64,000 nt of DNA, taken from positions 114,723,600 through 114,787,599 of the forward strand of contig OW121744.1 of the NCBI GenBank assembly GCA_933228675.1, written 5' to 3'. Of the stretch, positions 55,065 to 64,000 are shown one piece after another (position 1 is the first letter of the stretch; each line of letters opens with the position of its first letter). A program made the position numbers and the translations under genes. The DNA comes from Stomorhina lunata (taxonomy: Eukaryota > Arthropoda > Insecta > Diptera > Rhiniidae). The notes beneath the pieces were generated by a model. That model was not told the origin of the DNA. It saw nothing but the letters and a program-made list of their open reading frames with translations, and made no database searches.

Positions 55065-55820
55065 TCGTAAAAAACAAGTAAGAAAGTGCTTTATTCGGTC
55101 GATACCCTTCGCCACTAAGGTCAAAGATGCTCCTTTTTCCTGTATAAAGACAAATATTTGCTAAATTTTGTCTTCATAAAAAATGTTTCTCAAAACGTAT
55201 ATATTTAAGCTGTTTTTGTCATTTGGACTTATATGAGAGATATGTGGACCGATTATCTCGAAATTTGACAAATTGATTAGTTTTTATAAAAATTATTTAT
55301 GCAAAAAATAAACTCAAAATTTTCATTATCTTCAGATTTACGAGCGTTTTAGTAATTTTTGTCTCATTTAGTGCGTTTTGACAGAAGAGTTTGTATGGGA
55401 GCTATGGTCAAATGTGGACTGATTTCAACGAAATTTGATACAGTGATTTTTGTTTACATAAGCAGTATTTGTTTTAAATTTCATGAAAAAGATTGATATT
55501 TATTTGTGGCCTGTGACCTATGGGAGGTTCCATAAATAATGGACCGATTTTGACGAATTTTAATAGCCATGGTCCTACTATCAAAAAAATTATCTGTGCC
55601 GAATTTCATCAAATTACCTTTAGAATTGCGACCTGTACTTTGATTATATGGTTTAAATGGGGTCCAGCCAGGCAGCCGCCAACCAAACGACTCAGAAAGT
55701 TATTCTAAGTCTATCGGTATACTGAAAGGTGAGTCTAAGACAAATGTTTCTATGCGCTACATACATCAGCACAATCTTATAATACCCTTTCCACCTATGG
55801 TGGTGAAGGGTATAAATAGT
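55065..55820 (+). mobile_element. Best-bounded copy of the AACAAGTAAGAAAGT family
   Basis: It starts AAAACAAGTAAGAAAGTGCT followed by CGATACCCTTCGCCACTAAG and ends CCACCTATGGTGGTGAAGGG with TATAAA. The subterminal ATACCCTTCGCCAC and GGTGGTGAAGGGTAT are inverted repeats, so this is a non-autonomous element of about 0.75 kb. No protein is encoded. Confidence 0.7.
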
Positions 55821-55867
55821 TTAACTAAAATGTAATATTGGCTGTTGACCAGTGTTATCAGTCATGA

Positions 55868-56173
55868 ACGCAATATAAGATTTCTGCACTATTGAGATCC
55901 AATGAAAACTTCTTGTGCCTCAAAAGACTTATTATTGAACTTATAGCGACCAGCGAGGAGGAGGAGCCCTTAAACATCATCTTCACAATTCCTTTGCCTA
56001 GTACTGAATCTCTGGAGATCTGTGCGATCTGCCTATTATATATATAAATTGGCTCTAGGAATAGTTCAACAGAGGATGAAAGTGATATGCATTTTGCTGG
56101 CATCAAAAGGACTTATATTAACCTTTGGCTGAAACCAACTAATGTTCCTAGTTCTGCAAATATTTCGCAATAA
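55868..56173 (+). pseudogene. Coding-like remnant of unknown origin with one internal stop
   Basis: One frame runs 101 codons with a single stop (TAA, 56045-56047) inside a TATATATATAAA run. Its first part has KISALLRSNENFLCLKRLII and ATSEEEEPLNIIFTIPLPST; its second part has SRNSSTEDESDMHFAGIKRT and NLWLKPTNVPSS. The balanced composition differs from surrounding A+T-rich DNA. I do not recognise the family. It may be a broken transposon gene or a host exon relic; a real function is not supported. Confidence 0.35.
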
Positions 56174-56179
56174 ATGCGC

Positions 56180-57198
56180 GATCATTATTCACTGAAACGG
56201 TATTTTGGATTAACGGAAACGTTTTACTGGAAGGAATACCGTAATTTTAGGTAACCCTTAACTATATACGTAACTCTTCCAAAATATCATTATCATTATT
56301 GGGCCACCTTCGACGTCACAACAAAGTTGTAAACAAAAGGAAATAAGAAATTCCGAAAAATTTCTCACCAAAGGAGACTGTAAAGGAAAATGTGCATTAA
56401 AAAAGGAAAACTTAAAGATGCATCAAATAGAAGAAAAATAGAAAAACCAATAAGAAAATTTACAAAGAAAAGCATGGTGTAAATATAAAAAATCCACAGG
56501 CAAGAAAATGTGTAACAAAAAAAATTCATATACACATTTGTAAATAAAAAGTAAATAAATTAAAAATGAAGTAAAATACAAAGAATGAACTTACCACCAC
56601 TTGCACAAACTGCAATAAACAATTTTTTTTTAAATTTCACACAATTTAACAATAAAATTTGTTATCTATTTTGTATTTAGTCTGCGATTTAAAACAATAA
56701 AATATGCACTTCTTATTGATCACATTTATTTAAATTTAAAAAACAAAACGTAGTAAAAAAAATAAATTTTAAAAGTTTTTTGTTTCAGTTTTAGGAGTTT
56801 GGTAAAGAAATACAAAATATATTTATGAATTTGTGCGCTTGAAGATAATTAAATTTTTGTTAATTTTCCTTTGTAGTATGTTAATTTATACACAAAAATT
56901 ATATTTTTTAATTGCGCTCGTTCCTCCGCTCAACAAATCACACGCCATGAAATAACAAATACGAACTAAAAATAAAAACAACAAATTCTATTTTTCTTAT
57001 TTTTTCTGAAAACACAAACAAAAACAAGAGGAAAAGAAAATATGAAAAATAAATTAATGGTAGATAAAAATAGTATAATACTAAATTATACATTTGTGAA
57101 AGAAAACTAAGTCGATGTGAATTAAATGACGGCGGCAATAGATAAAAATAACGGCTTATATATAAATAATTAAAATTTGTATATAAAAAAATACTTAC
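56180..57198. other. A+T-rich region with a possible 15-bp exon on the minus strand
   Basis: Mostly featureless. On the minus strand, TTGTTTATTGCAG precedes a 15-base segment at 56609-56595 (TTTGTGCAAGTGGTG) followed by GTAAGT. Together with the ATGTCTTCT|GTAAGT at 57207-57199 it could form MSSFVQVV, but no continuing exon was found. Confidence 0.3.
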
Positions 57199-57207
57199 AG
57201 AAGACAT
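57199..57207 (-). CDS. Possible first coding exon of an unidentified minus-strand transcript
   Basis: The minus strand reads ATGTCTTCT then a strong GTAAGT donor. A GC-richer leader holding the structured motif at 57271-57324 lies just upstream. Only three codons can be assigned, and it may instead be a chance donor in an untranslated leader. A 15-bp partner exon is possible at 56609-56595. Confidence 0.25.
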
Positions 57208-57270
57208 TTTTTAAAATCGTAAAAATAATCCCCAATTAAATGACGATTTTTATGAAATTAACATTCCCGC

Positions 57271-57324
57271 GACAGCCGGTTCTACGTACCGGAATGACCC
57301 GAGATTTCTCGGCCAAGGGCTGTC
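57271..57324 (-). repeat. Cloverleaf-like copy of the GC-rich dispersed motif
   Basis: GACAGCC at 57271-57277 pairs perfectly with GGCTGTC at 57318-57324. Inside, CCGGT/ACCGG (57276-57280 and 57288-57292, 7-base loop) and CCGAGA/TCTCGG (57299-57304 and 57307-57312) form hairpins. The minus-strand words TCATTCCGGTACG and GACAGCCCTTGG match copies at 31.0 and 34.55 kb. Confidence 0.7.
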
Positions 57325-57408
57325 AACTCAGCAACAACATATTTCCAACATGAAATTAACCAAAAAAATGTATAATAATAAAAATTTATTAAAAATGTTT
57401 GTAATAAA

Positions 57409-59160
57409 TAATTTTCTATAAAATATTTTTACCGAACAATTAAAAAAAAAATGTAATACTAAAAAATATCTATAAAAAGTTCAATGCTGAAATTTCTTTC
57501 TATAAAAATATTAATTCGGAAAAATTTGAAATTTTTTTAATACCTAAACATTTTCTATAAAAAATTCTTTTACCAAAAAGTTTTCTATATATATACATTT
57601 TATATTTTCTATAAAAACTTTTTTACCGAAAATCTTATACTAAAAAATTTTTAATGCAAAATTTTATCTATAAAAAATTTTTGTGCCGAAAAATTTCTTA
57701 TAAAAAATTTTTGTAACAAAAGATTTTCTATAAAAAATTGTACCGAAAAATCATCTATAAAAAATTTTTATACGAAAAATTTTCTTTCAAAAAAATTGTA
57801 TACGAAAAATTTTCTATAAAAAGTTTTATACGAAAACTTTTCTATAAAAAAATTTTCTAAAAAAAATTTTTCTAAAAAAAAAATTCTACAAAAAATGTTT
57901 ATACCGAAAATTTTCTATAAAAAATGTTTATACCGAAAATTTTCTATAAAAAATTTGTATAAAGAAATTTATCTATAAAAAAATGTATACTGAAAATTTT
58001 TTATAAAAATTTTTTATACTGAAAATTTTTTATAAAAAATGTTTATATCGAAAAGTTTTATAAAAAATTTTAATATCGAAAAATGTTCTACAAAAAAATT
58101 GTATACCAAAAAATTTTCTACAAAAAATTTTTTTTTTTTTAATTTCTATATCGAAAAGTTTTCTATAAAAAAATTTTATAGCGAAAAATTTTCTATACAA
58201 AATTTTTATATCGAAAATTTTCTATAAAAAATTTTTGTACAGAAAATTTTTCTTTAAAAAAATTTTATGAAGAAAATTTTCTACAAAAAATTTTTCATGA
58301 AGAAAATTTTCTATAAAAAATTTTTATGAAGAAAATTTTCTATAAAAATTTTTACTGAAAATATTCTATAAATAATGTATACAGAAAATTTTTTATAAAA
58401 AATGTTTGTACCGAAAAAATTTCTATGAAAAATTTTTATACCAAAAATTTTTCTATAAAAATCTTCTTATACCGAAAAATTTTCTATAAAAATTTTTTAT
58501 ACCAAAAAATTTTCTATAAAAATCTTCTATACCGAAAAATTTTCTATAAAAATTTTTTTTACGAAAAATTTTCTATAAAAAATTTTATAAGAAAAATTTT
58601 CATTTTTTTTTTTTATTTGGGAATTATTTTCTATATTTTCTATAAAAAATTTTATACGAAAAATTTTTGACAAAAATATTGTGTACCAAAAAATTTTCTA
58701 TAAAAAATTTTTATACCAAAAATTTTCCATAAAAAATTTTTATAAAGAAAATTTTCTATAAAAAATTTGTATAAAGAAAATTTTTTATAAAAAAATGTAT
58801 ACTGACAATTTTTTATAAAAGATTTTTTACAAACAATTTTTATATCGAAAAGTTTTCTATAAAAAATTTGTATACCGAAAAATTTTCGATAAAAATTTTA
58901 ATTAATAGTTTTTATGCCGAAAAACTGTTAATAAAAAATTTGTATACATACCAAAAAGTTTTCTATAAAAAATTTTTATACTGAAAAATTTTCCTTAAAT
59001 AATTTTTGTACCGAAAAATTTTCTTTAAAATATGTTTGTACCCAAACATTTTCTTTAAAAAAATTTTCTACAATTTTTTTTTTAACTTTTTAAAAAAATT
59101 TTCTATAAAAAAAATTCTACCAAAAAATATTTATTGCTTTTAAAAATGTTTATAACAAAA
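57409..59160. repeat. 29-30 bp A+T-rich array, TTTTCTATAAAAAA / TATACCGAAAA type
   Basis: Units of TTTTCTATAAAAAATTTTTA plus TACCGAAAA repeat, with many indels and substitutions. It is close to the 1-1550 array (ATAGCAAAAATTTCTATAAA). It ends about 170 bp from the LIN37-like gene's stop codon. Confidence 0.88.
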
Positions 59161-59179
59161 AAATTTTTGAGGTTTTGTG

Positions 59180-59185
59180 TTTATT
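59180..59185 (-). terminator. mip40: Candidate mip40 polyadenylation signal
   Basis: TTTATT on the plus strand reads AATAAA on the minus strand, about 145 bases past the stop at 59330. Confidence 0.4.
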
Positions 59186-59329
59186 AAAATGTTTTTAAAA
59201 TTGCTGAATGGCTATCTCAAAAGTTACTCTAGTTTAATACTAGGACAAAACGAAAATCTAACCCTTAAATAAATTCTGAGCCTAAGTGCATAACATATTA
59301 AGCCTAAATAACTCTCCTTCATCGTTTTC

Positions 59330-60091
59330 CTAGGCTCTAAAAAGGTGTTCCAGAATTTTAAAGCTAACTTCATGACGCTGTTGATAAACTTTTGTGTATT
59401 TCTGCCAATTTCTCTTTACACCTTTCCACTTATTAAGGTGTTCAGCCATTAGTTGCTCCTTTTTGCCATCCTTCAGTTTATTGTCCGCAGCCACTAGCTC
59501 CATAGATTTGTTATATATTTTGGGTTTCTCTGTAGGTGTCGGAATTTTTGGAACATCTGTGTTTTTGGGTTTTGGCAAGCTGTTGACTTCTCTTAATTCA
59601 CCTTTCTTGAGCTTAAAAAGCAGTTCAGCTCCGTTTACAGTACGCTCTGTGGGCGAGGGCGATCTAGCGTCTCGATAACTGCGTATACTAGGATTTCTTG
59701 GCTGATTAGCCATCCAAGCACGACATATGGGATACAAAGAAGTTTGTTCAGTATATTTGGATAAATCCAGACTGCGATCGAAAAGTTTCATTACAAAACT
59801 CTCGGCTTGTATTTTTTGACCGCCAGAACCTCCTGCTATTCCTGCCTGTTCACGTTTTCGTCTTTTGCTCGGTGTTAGGAAATCAGCAGAGGGTGAAAGA
59901 CGCTCCGTTGTGGCTTGTATTTTCTTTGGCCTGCCACGTGTGCGATGTTGTACAACTTGTTCCTCCTCCTCATAGTCTTCGGAGATATCGTCCACTTCTT
60001 GATTCTGCAGGGAATCATTTAAAGCCCCACGCAATCTGCCTCTGGCGGCTTGTACCTCATAGTTATCTCGCTTGTTTGGTGAGGTTTTCAT
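59330..60091 (-). CDS. mip40: LIN37 / Mip40 homologue, MuvB (dREAM) complex subunit
   Basis: A single-exon frame of 253 aa. The LIN37 signature SLYPICRAWMANQPRNP lies at residues 118-134 (the CRAW motif), and a conserved C-terminal helix region EHLNKWKGVKRNWQKY begins near 217. The N-terminal half has an acidic run (EDYEEEE, 38-44), an AT-hook-like TRGRPKK (51-57) and a basic KRRKR (76-80). Family knowledge: LIN37 is a core MuvB subunit; in Drosophila Mip40 is part of the dREAM/Myb-MuvB complex that silences developmental and cell-cycle genes. No intron is needed; the start is the first ATG of the frame. The next gene upstream is FBXO42 in the same direction, 1.2 kb away. Confidence 0.85.
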   Translation of the reverse strand: MKTSPNKRDNYEVQAARGRLRGALNDSLQNQEVDDISEDYEEEEQVVQHRTRGRPKKIQATTERLSPSADFLTPSKRRKREQAGIAGGSGGQKIQAESFVMKLFDRSLDLSKYTEQTSLYPICRAWMANQPRNPSIRSYRDARSPSPTERTVNGAELLFKLKKGELREVNSLPKPKNTDVPKIPTPTEKPKIYNKSMELVAADNKLKDGKKEQLMAEHLNKWKGVKRNWQKYTKVYQQRHEVSFKILEHLFRA

Positions 60092-61326
60092 TTTTGTAAT
60101 ATTTCTCGTTTATTAGTTTCGATTATATTTTATAAGATTTAGGAAATGATTTATAAAGTTACTTTTATTATTTAAATTTAAAACAACAGTAAAATATTTT
60201 AGTTGATTTTCGTTTTAAATTTGTTTTTCAATAGAAGGAAAACTGAAATGTCAAAAGTATTTTGCAGTGATGCCAATGTCTATATTTTTTTGTTACAATC
60301 GTTTTTAAAAGTGGTTATTATTCATAGATAGATTTCTAGCGGTTTTGTTGTTCAAATACTGCTTCTAAAATGGTATTATACGAGGTTGGACCATTAAGTC
60401 ATTAAATTTTTGAATTTTTCATCTCTAATAGCAGATTACCTCGCGGTTTAATAAGGAAACAGAAAAAGTGAATTTCATGAACTCAAGCTTAATTTTTCTG
60501 CAGAAAAAAAACAGTAATGTTTTTTAAGCTTATTTATCAATAGACAGAATCCCATAATAATGAAGTTTACTATATCTATGTGACCGTAGGATATTGAAAG
60601 TGAAAGAGATTGCGGAAGACATAACTATGGATATTGGGAAGCTTTCCTCATATAACAACACACCAGAGACAAAACACTTGTCAACAAATTTGGTTAATTA
60701 GTCCCAATAAAGTAATAATGACCGTTTTTGTGGTGCAGGCGGTATAATTGACATTGAATAAGTTATTGAAAAGACCGCATTTCAAAAAAAGAAATTTCCT
60801 ATAGAATTTCAGTCTATACAGCTTGTTCTGTTTTCTTCTGAATACTTTGACTTCCTTTAAATACCTGAAAATGCATCCAACTTCAAAAAATTTCTTAATT
60901 AGCGTGCTACATGGCAGCTTATAGTTTATTTATATTTTTTAAGTTTTTCTTTCAAATATCGCATTTTTGATAATTAATTTTATTAGGTGAGAGCAGTGTA
61001 AACAGCTTGTTTAATTTTAACAAATACTTTGTATTTTGTTAACTAAAATTTTAATAATTTAGTTTAAACACAATGGCTTACAATTTAAAGAGAATAAAAA
61101 ATAAAAGAAAAAATTTCATTGACTTACAATAAATTCAAATTGTTAAAATAATTTCTTGCAAGAAGCAGAGTGTTTCACATATCATCATACAGTAATAAAA
61201 GAAATATTTAAGCATCGTTAAGTTAAATCTTGTACGGGTTTCATTTCTCCAGAAGAAATTTAGTAGATCATCTTTAAAATTCAAAACACACTCATTAAGG
61301 AAGTTTCTTTCTTTTCTCCTTTCAGC
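60092..61326. other. Intergenic between mip40 and the F-box/kelch gene
   Basis: A+T-rich DNA with the mip40 promoter on its left and the F-box gene's 3' UTR on its right. A minus-strand AATAAA candidate (TTTATT at 60979-60984) lies about 340 bases after the F-box gene stop. No other gene is seen. Confidence 0.45.
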
Positions 61327-63242
61327 TTAAACTATATCTCTGGGAGCACTTAAAAAGTGTATAGTATTTGAAACTTGATGTGTTACTTCTCTTAAAGTTT
61401 CCTTATGTACACCACCGAACAATATCAATTCACCATTGCCTGGTACCATTGTAGACAATATGAGGCGCTCAGGTGCCCCGGGAATCACACCATAATTCTT
61501 ATATTCTAGCCACTCTAAATAGGGATCCAATTCCGATAGAGCATGTGAAAGATCACATACAAAGAGCGAGAGCACATTGCGTTTAACGCGTTTTGGTGAG
61601 GGTTCTTTTATAGACTTCTGCTCAGCCACTGCATTGCGTCGGGAGTTGCGTAAAGCATTCATTTTTTCCTCCATACGGCGTATACGTTCATTGTGATCTT
61701 TCGACAAGGATCGTGGACGGTTTTGTACATTGAAGGCAGCCATACGAAAGGGATCTTCGTACTGTTCATCAAATCTTTTAGGCAGTAAAGGTTCATTTTC
61801 CCGACATCTTAAGGCGAGATTCCTTTGCAAGCGACTAGCTGCTTCTTGATCAAGACCACCACCACCGCCATTACGGCCAGCTGGCAAAACATCGTTGTCA
61901 TTGCGTGAGGATGATGAGCCATTCAAACGTGGGGAACCAAGACCCGAAGTGGAGGGACGATTATGATTATTTTCTTCCGATGAGGCATGTAGATTTCTAA
62001 TGCTGCCACTACGTGGTTGAAAGTTACTATTCTGATTATGATTCTTGATGAAATTATTATTGCTTGCATTTTGTTGATGTTGATTTAAAATTGCTCTTCT
62101 CTGAGCAAAATATTGATCACCAGGTCCATCACGTGGTATATTACCACCTCCGGCACCATTTAAACCTCGATTATTTTGTATACGATTATGATTATTAGCT
62201 GGTATTCGTATTACTGGATAGTTGTTACCTCCCTGGCCCTGTCTTCCTCTATGCAAAGGATCATTTTGTTGCTCTTGACCGCGGGCCACTAAACGGGGCG
62301 CCGGAAGACCACCACCGACAGGAACTCTAGTTTGTTTCATTAACTGAAAATCTTGAGGCATATTTGGAGTGGAACCTAAAACTACCAATTTCGAGTCTAT
62401 TTTACAGGCAGGATTGCACCACATATGTGAAGCGGAAAACTTTTTATTACGCACCGGTATGGACTTCCACATCCATAAATCTCTTGTCATATCCAAAAGC
62501 CAAGCATCTGAATACACACTATTAGGACCGCCACAACCACCCACTATAAGTAAATGTTTCTCATCTAAAACCAATTGAAATTGACCATAACGAGCAGGTG
62601 GCCTTATGCTACCCACAATCGGAGGCTGCCACCACCGATGTCCTTTCAGATCTAGAACCCAGGTCTCATTTGAATTGATTTTGACACCATCCGATATTTG
62701 ATAGCCACCAAATATAACCATAATATCACCATGAACACTGGCAGAATGGCCGGCTATTGGTGGTGGTCTGGACATTGTTGTTATATATATATATTTAGAC
62801 CAACGATTTGTGGTCAAGTCATAGTAGTGTAATTCGTCAAACAAACAATAAGGTTGGTAGGGAGGATGCAGAGAAGGATACCGCCAGCCTCCAAATAGTA
62901 TCAACTGATCCTTCCATGCCACCATAGAGGCACTGGCTTTTGGCGATGGATACGAGCCCATTGATAGAGGACGATCCCAGCGCTTTTCTGATAAATCAAA
63001 ACGCCACAAATCATTGAAAGTTGTATCAGATGAAGAACCTCCTCCAAAAATATACATAGAATTGCTATGACGTACAGCTGAATGTGAAAAGCGGCCAGCT
63101 ATTGTAGGAGCATTTGGACTATTGCAACCACGCTCATTATTGGACTCAATAGAGTCAGCTGTTTGCTGGGAAAACACTTGCCAACATAAACGGAAATCTT
63201 GCAAGCCATTATGCAAATTTATTTTCGAACGACGTATAAGAT
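61327..63242 (-). CDS. FBXO42: F-box/kelch gene exon 2 (kelch repeats, disordered region, C-terminus)
   Basis: The acceptor at 63243-63244 is followed by AT, completing the split Asn codon, then LIRRSKINLHNGLQDFRLCW. A pure AT dinucleotide run near 62786-62798 is translated as YIYI inside the kelch region and could be a length-variable site. A Met in the intron at 63282 is not needed. Confidence 0.92.
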
Positions 63243-63682
63243 CTACAAAGGAAAAGGAAGAAATTATATTATTACTTGTCATGGAATAAGTTTTATTATA
63301 GAAATATGTAATTACTTTTGACTATGTCCTGCCATCTCTTACACACTAAACTACAGTTTTCCAAATCCCGATAGGGTGGCAAATAAGTTAAAATAAATTC
63401 CAGCATTTCATCTGGTAACATGTTTATATGGTACATCATTTTGCTATTACATTCGTCCATAGAGTCTGAGCCAGCATCACTTGAATCATTATTTTGTAGC
63501 TCTACCTTTGATTCATCTAAAGCTGCTAAATTCGAACTTTCTACAAGCTCTTTGTTATTATCACTTTTGTGATGGTCCTGCTGCTGCTGCTGTAATGATA
63601 ACAAAGTCTCTGCATTGACCTTGTCATTGGTGGTAGCACAAGTGTTATGACATTGATCCTTAACCTTCATTGTATCATCCAT
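61327..63682 (-). CDS. FBXO42: FBXO42-type F-box / kelch-repeat protein, whole gene
   Basis: Two coding exons, 63682-63316 and 63242-61327, flank a 73-bp intron (donor AAAA|GTAATT, acceptor TTTCCTTTGTAG). The sum is 2283 bases, 760 aa, similar to vertebrate FBXO42 (about 717). An acidic Gln/Ser/Asn-rich leader precedes the F-box at 84-122 (INMLPDEMLEFILTYLPPYR, SLVCKRWQDI). Kelch repeats follow at about 172-420, with IFGGG, LILFGGW, IMVIFGGY and LLIVGGCGG cores; then a low-complexity Asn/Arg/Gly-rich region, and a final kelch-like GNGELILFGGVHKE near 735. Family knowledge: the protein joins Skp1-Cullin1 as a substrate receptor; FBXO42 (JFK) targets p53 in mammals. The fly ortholog is, to my memory, CG6758. 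Confidence 0.92.
63316..63682 (-). CDS. FBXO42: F-box/kelch gene exon 1 (leader and F-box)
   Basis: ATG at 63682-63680 opens 122 codons and one base. It encodes MDDTMKVKDQCHNTCATTND, a QQQQQ run, an acidic stretch, and the F-box ending VCKRWQDIVK. The donor is AAAA|GTAATT; reading through it meets a stop eight codons later. Confidence 0.9.
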
Positions 63683-64000
63683 TGTTTGAATTATTTAACC
63701 TTGCAACTTAAATTTGTTGTTATTTAAAATCCTTTTTAACAATACAATACAGTTGACGACCCCCAAAGTGCAGGGGAATATAAGAAAATATCTTTCGAAT
63801 TCCGTAGTCTTTGTTTTTGTCTCCACTGTCAGTGTCTTGCCTCTTTTACACTTTATGATTTTTTTTTCCTTTTTATGTTTGTGATGCTTTGGTTTTATGA
63901 TTATATTTATAGATCAATTTTATTTTTATGTTATTTCTTTAGTTTCTGTTGTTTTTAATGCTGTGTGCCATTATATTAACTAAATTTTTTTATTAATTTC
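63683..64000. promoter_or_regulatory. Upstream region of the F-box/kelch gene
   Basis: The 318 bases up to the window end should hold the 5' UTR and proximal promoter. A GC-richer patch (GACGACCCCCAAAGTGCAGG at about 63757) stands out, but no core promoter element can be assigned. Confidence 0.4.

Noticed and set aside
56595..57207. A gene starting MSSFVQVV on the minus strand
   Set aside because: Two tiny segments with good splice sites can be joined, but no further exon could be recognised and joining to the gcl exon would be out of frame. Reported only as a low-confidence candidate.
59394..60099. Plus-strand frames opposite the LIN37-like gene
   Set aside because: They are antisense shadows of a single-exon gene with clear LIN37 motifs.

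Overview
The window comes from a higher fly (Diptera, Brachycera), most likely a calyptrate such as a blow-fly relative. The proteins read closely against Drosophila and human families, introns are spliced with GT/AG and are repeat-filled, and base composition is strongly A+T rich. The taxon is inferred from protein resemblance and repeat style; no database search was run.

Four protein-coding genes can be reconstructed with phase-consistent splice sites. (1) An EFR3 / rolling-blackout gene (stmA) on the + strand, coding exons from 11039 to 25931, with a second candidate first exon at 9357-9441; about 789 aa in the short form. (2) germ cell-less (gcl) on the - strand, five coding exons from 33888 down to 28665, about 607 aa. 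stmA and gcl are tail to tail. (3) A LIN37/Mip40-type MuvB subunit on the - strand in one exon, 60091 down to 59330, 253 aa. (4) An FBXO42-type F-box/kelch protein on the - strand in two exons, 63682 down to 61327, about 760 aa. Their roles are phosphoinositide kinase anchoring at the plasma membrane, germ-cell fate through Cul3 ubiquitination, cell-cycle gene repression, and SCF ubiquitination. I see no operon-like relation between them.

The rest is repeat-dominated. From 1 to 13.2 kb there are several tandem minisatellites. Most have a 31-bp unit made of an invariant 14-bp palindrome (TTTTCTATAGAAAA) plus a 17-bp partner half whose sequence changes from array to array while its length stays fixed. 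Related A+T-rich 27-30 bp arrays recur at 43.2-45.2, 46.5-47.7 and 57.4-59.2 kb. Other arrays are an 11-bp repeat (11.6-12.7 kb, with its near reverse complement in a later stmA intron), a TTATAATGCATT palindrome array in a stmA intron, CAACATGTTG-rich DNA around the stmA 3' end, and a 34/69-bp array at 40.3-42.0 kb.

Mobile-element debris includes LINE tails, short terminal-inverted-repeat elements (one nested in a LINE), a ~600-bp foldback in a gcl intron, tRNA-derived segments, a repeated ~0.75-1.1 kb family starting AACAAGTAAGAAAGT, and a dispersed GC-rich structured motif. The most unusual signals are the fixed-length 31-bp palindrome arrays, the inverted repeats positioned to fold stmA and gcl pre-mRNAs, and the alternative N-termini of stmA that all join the same cysteine-rich membrane-anchoring exon.
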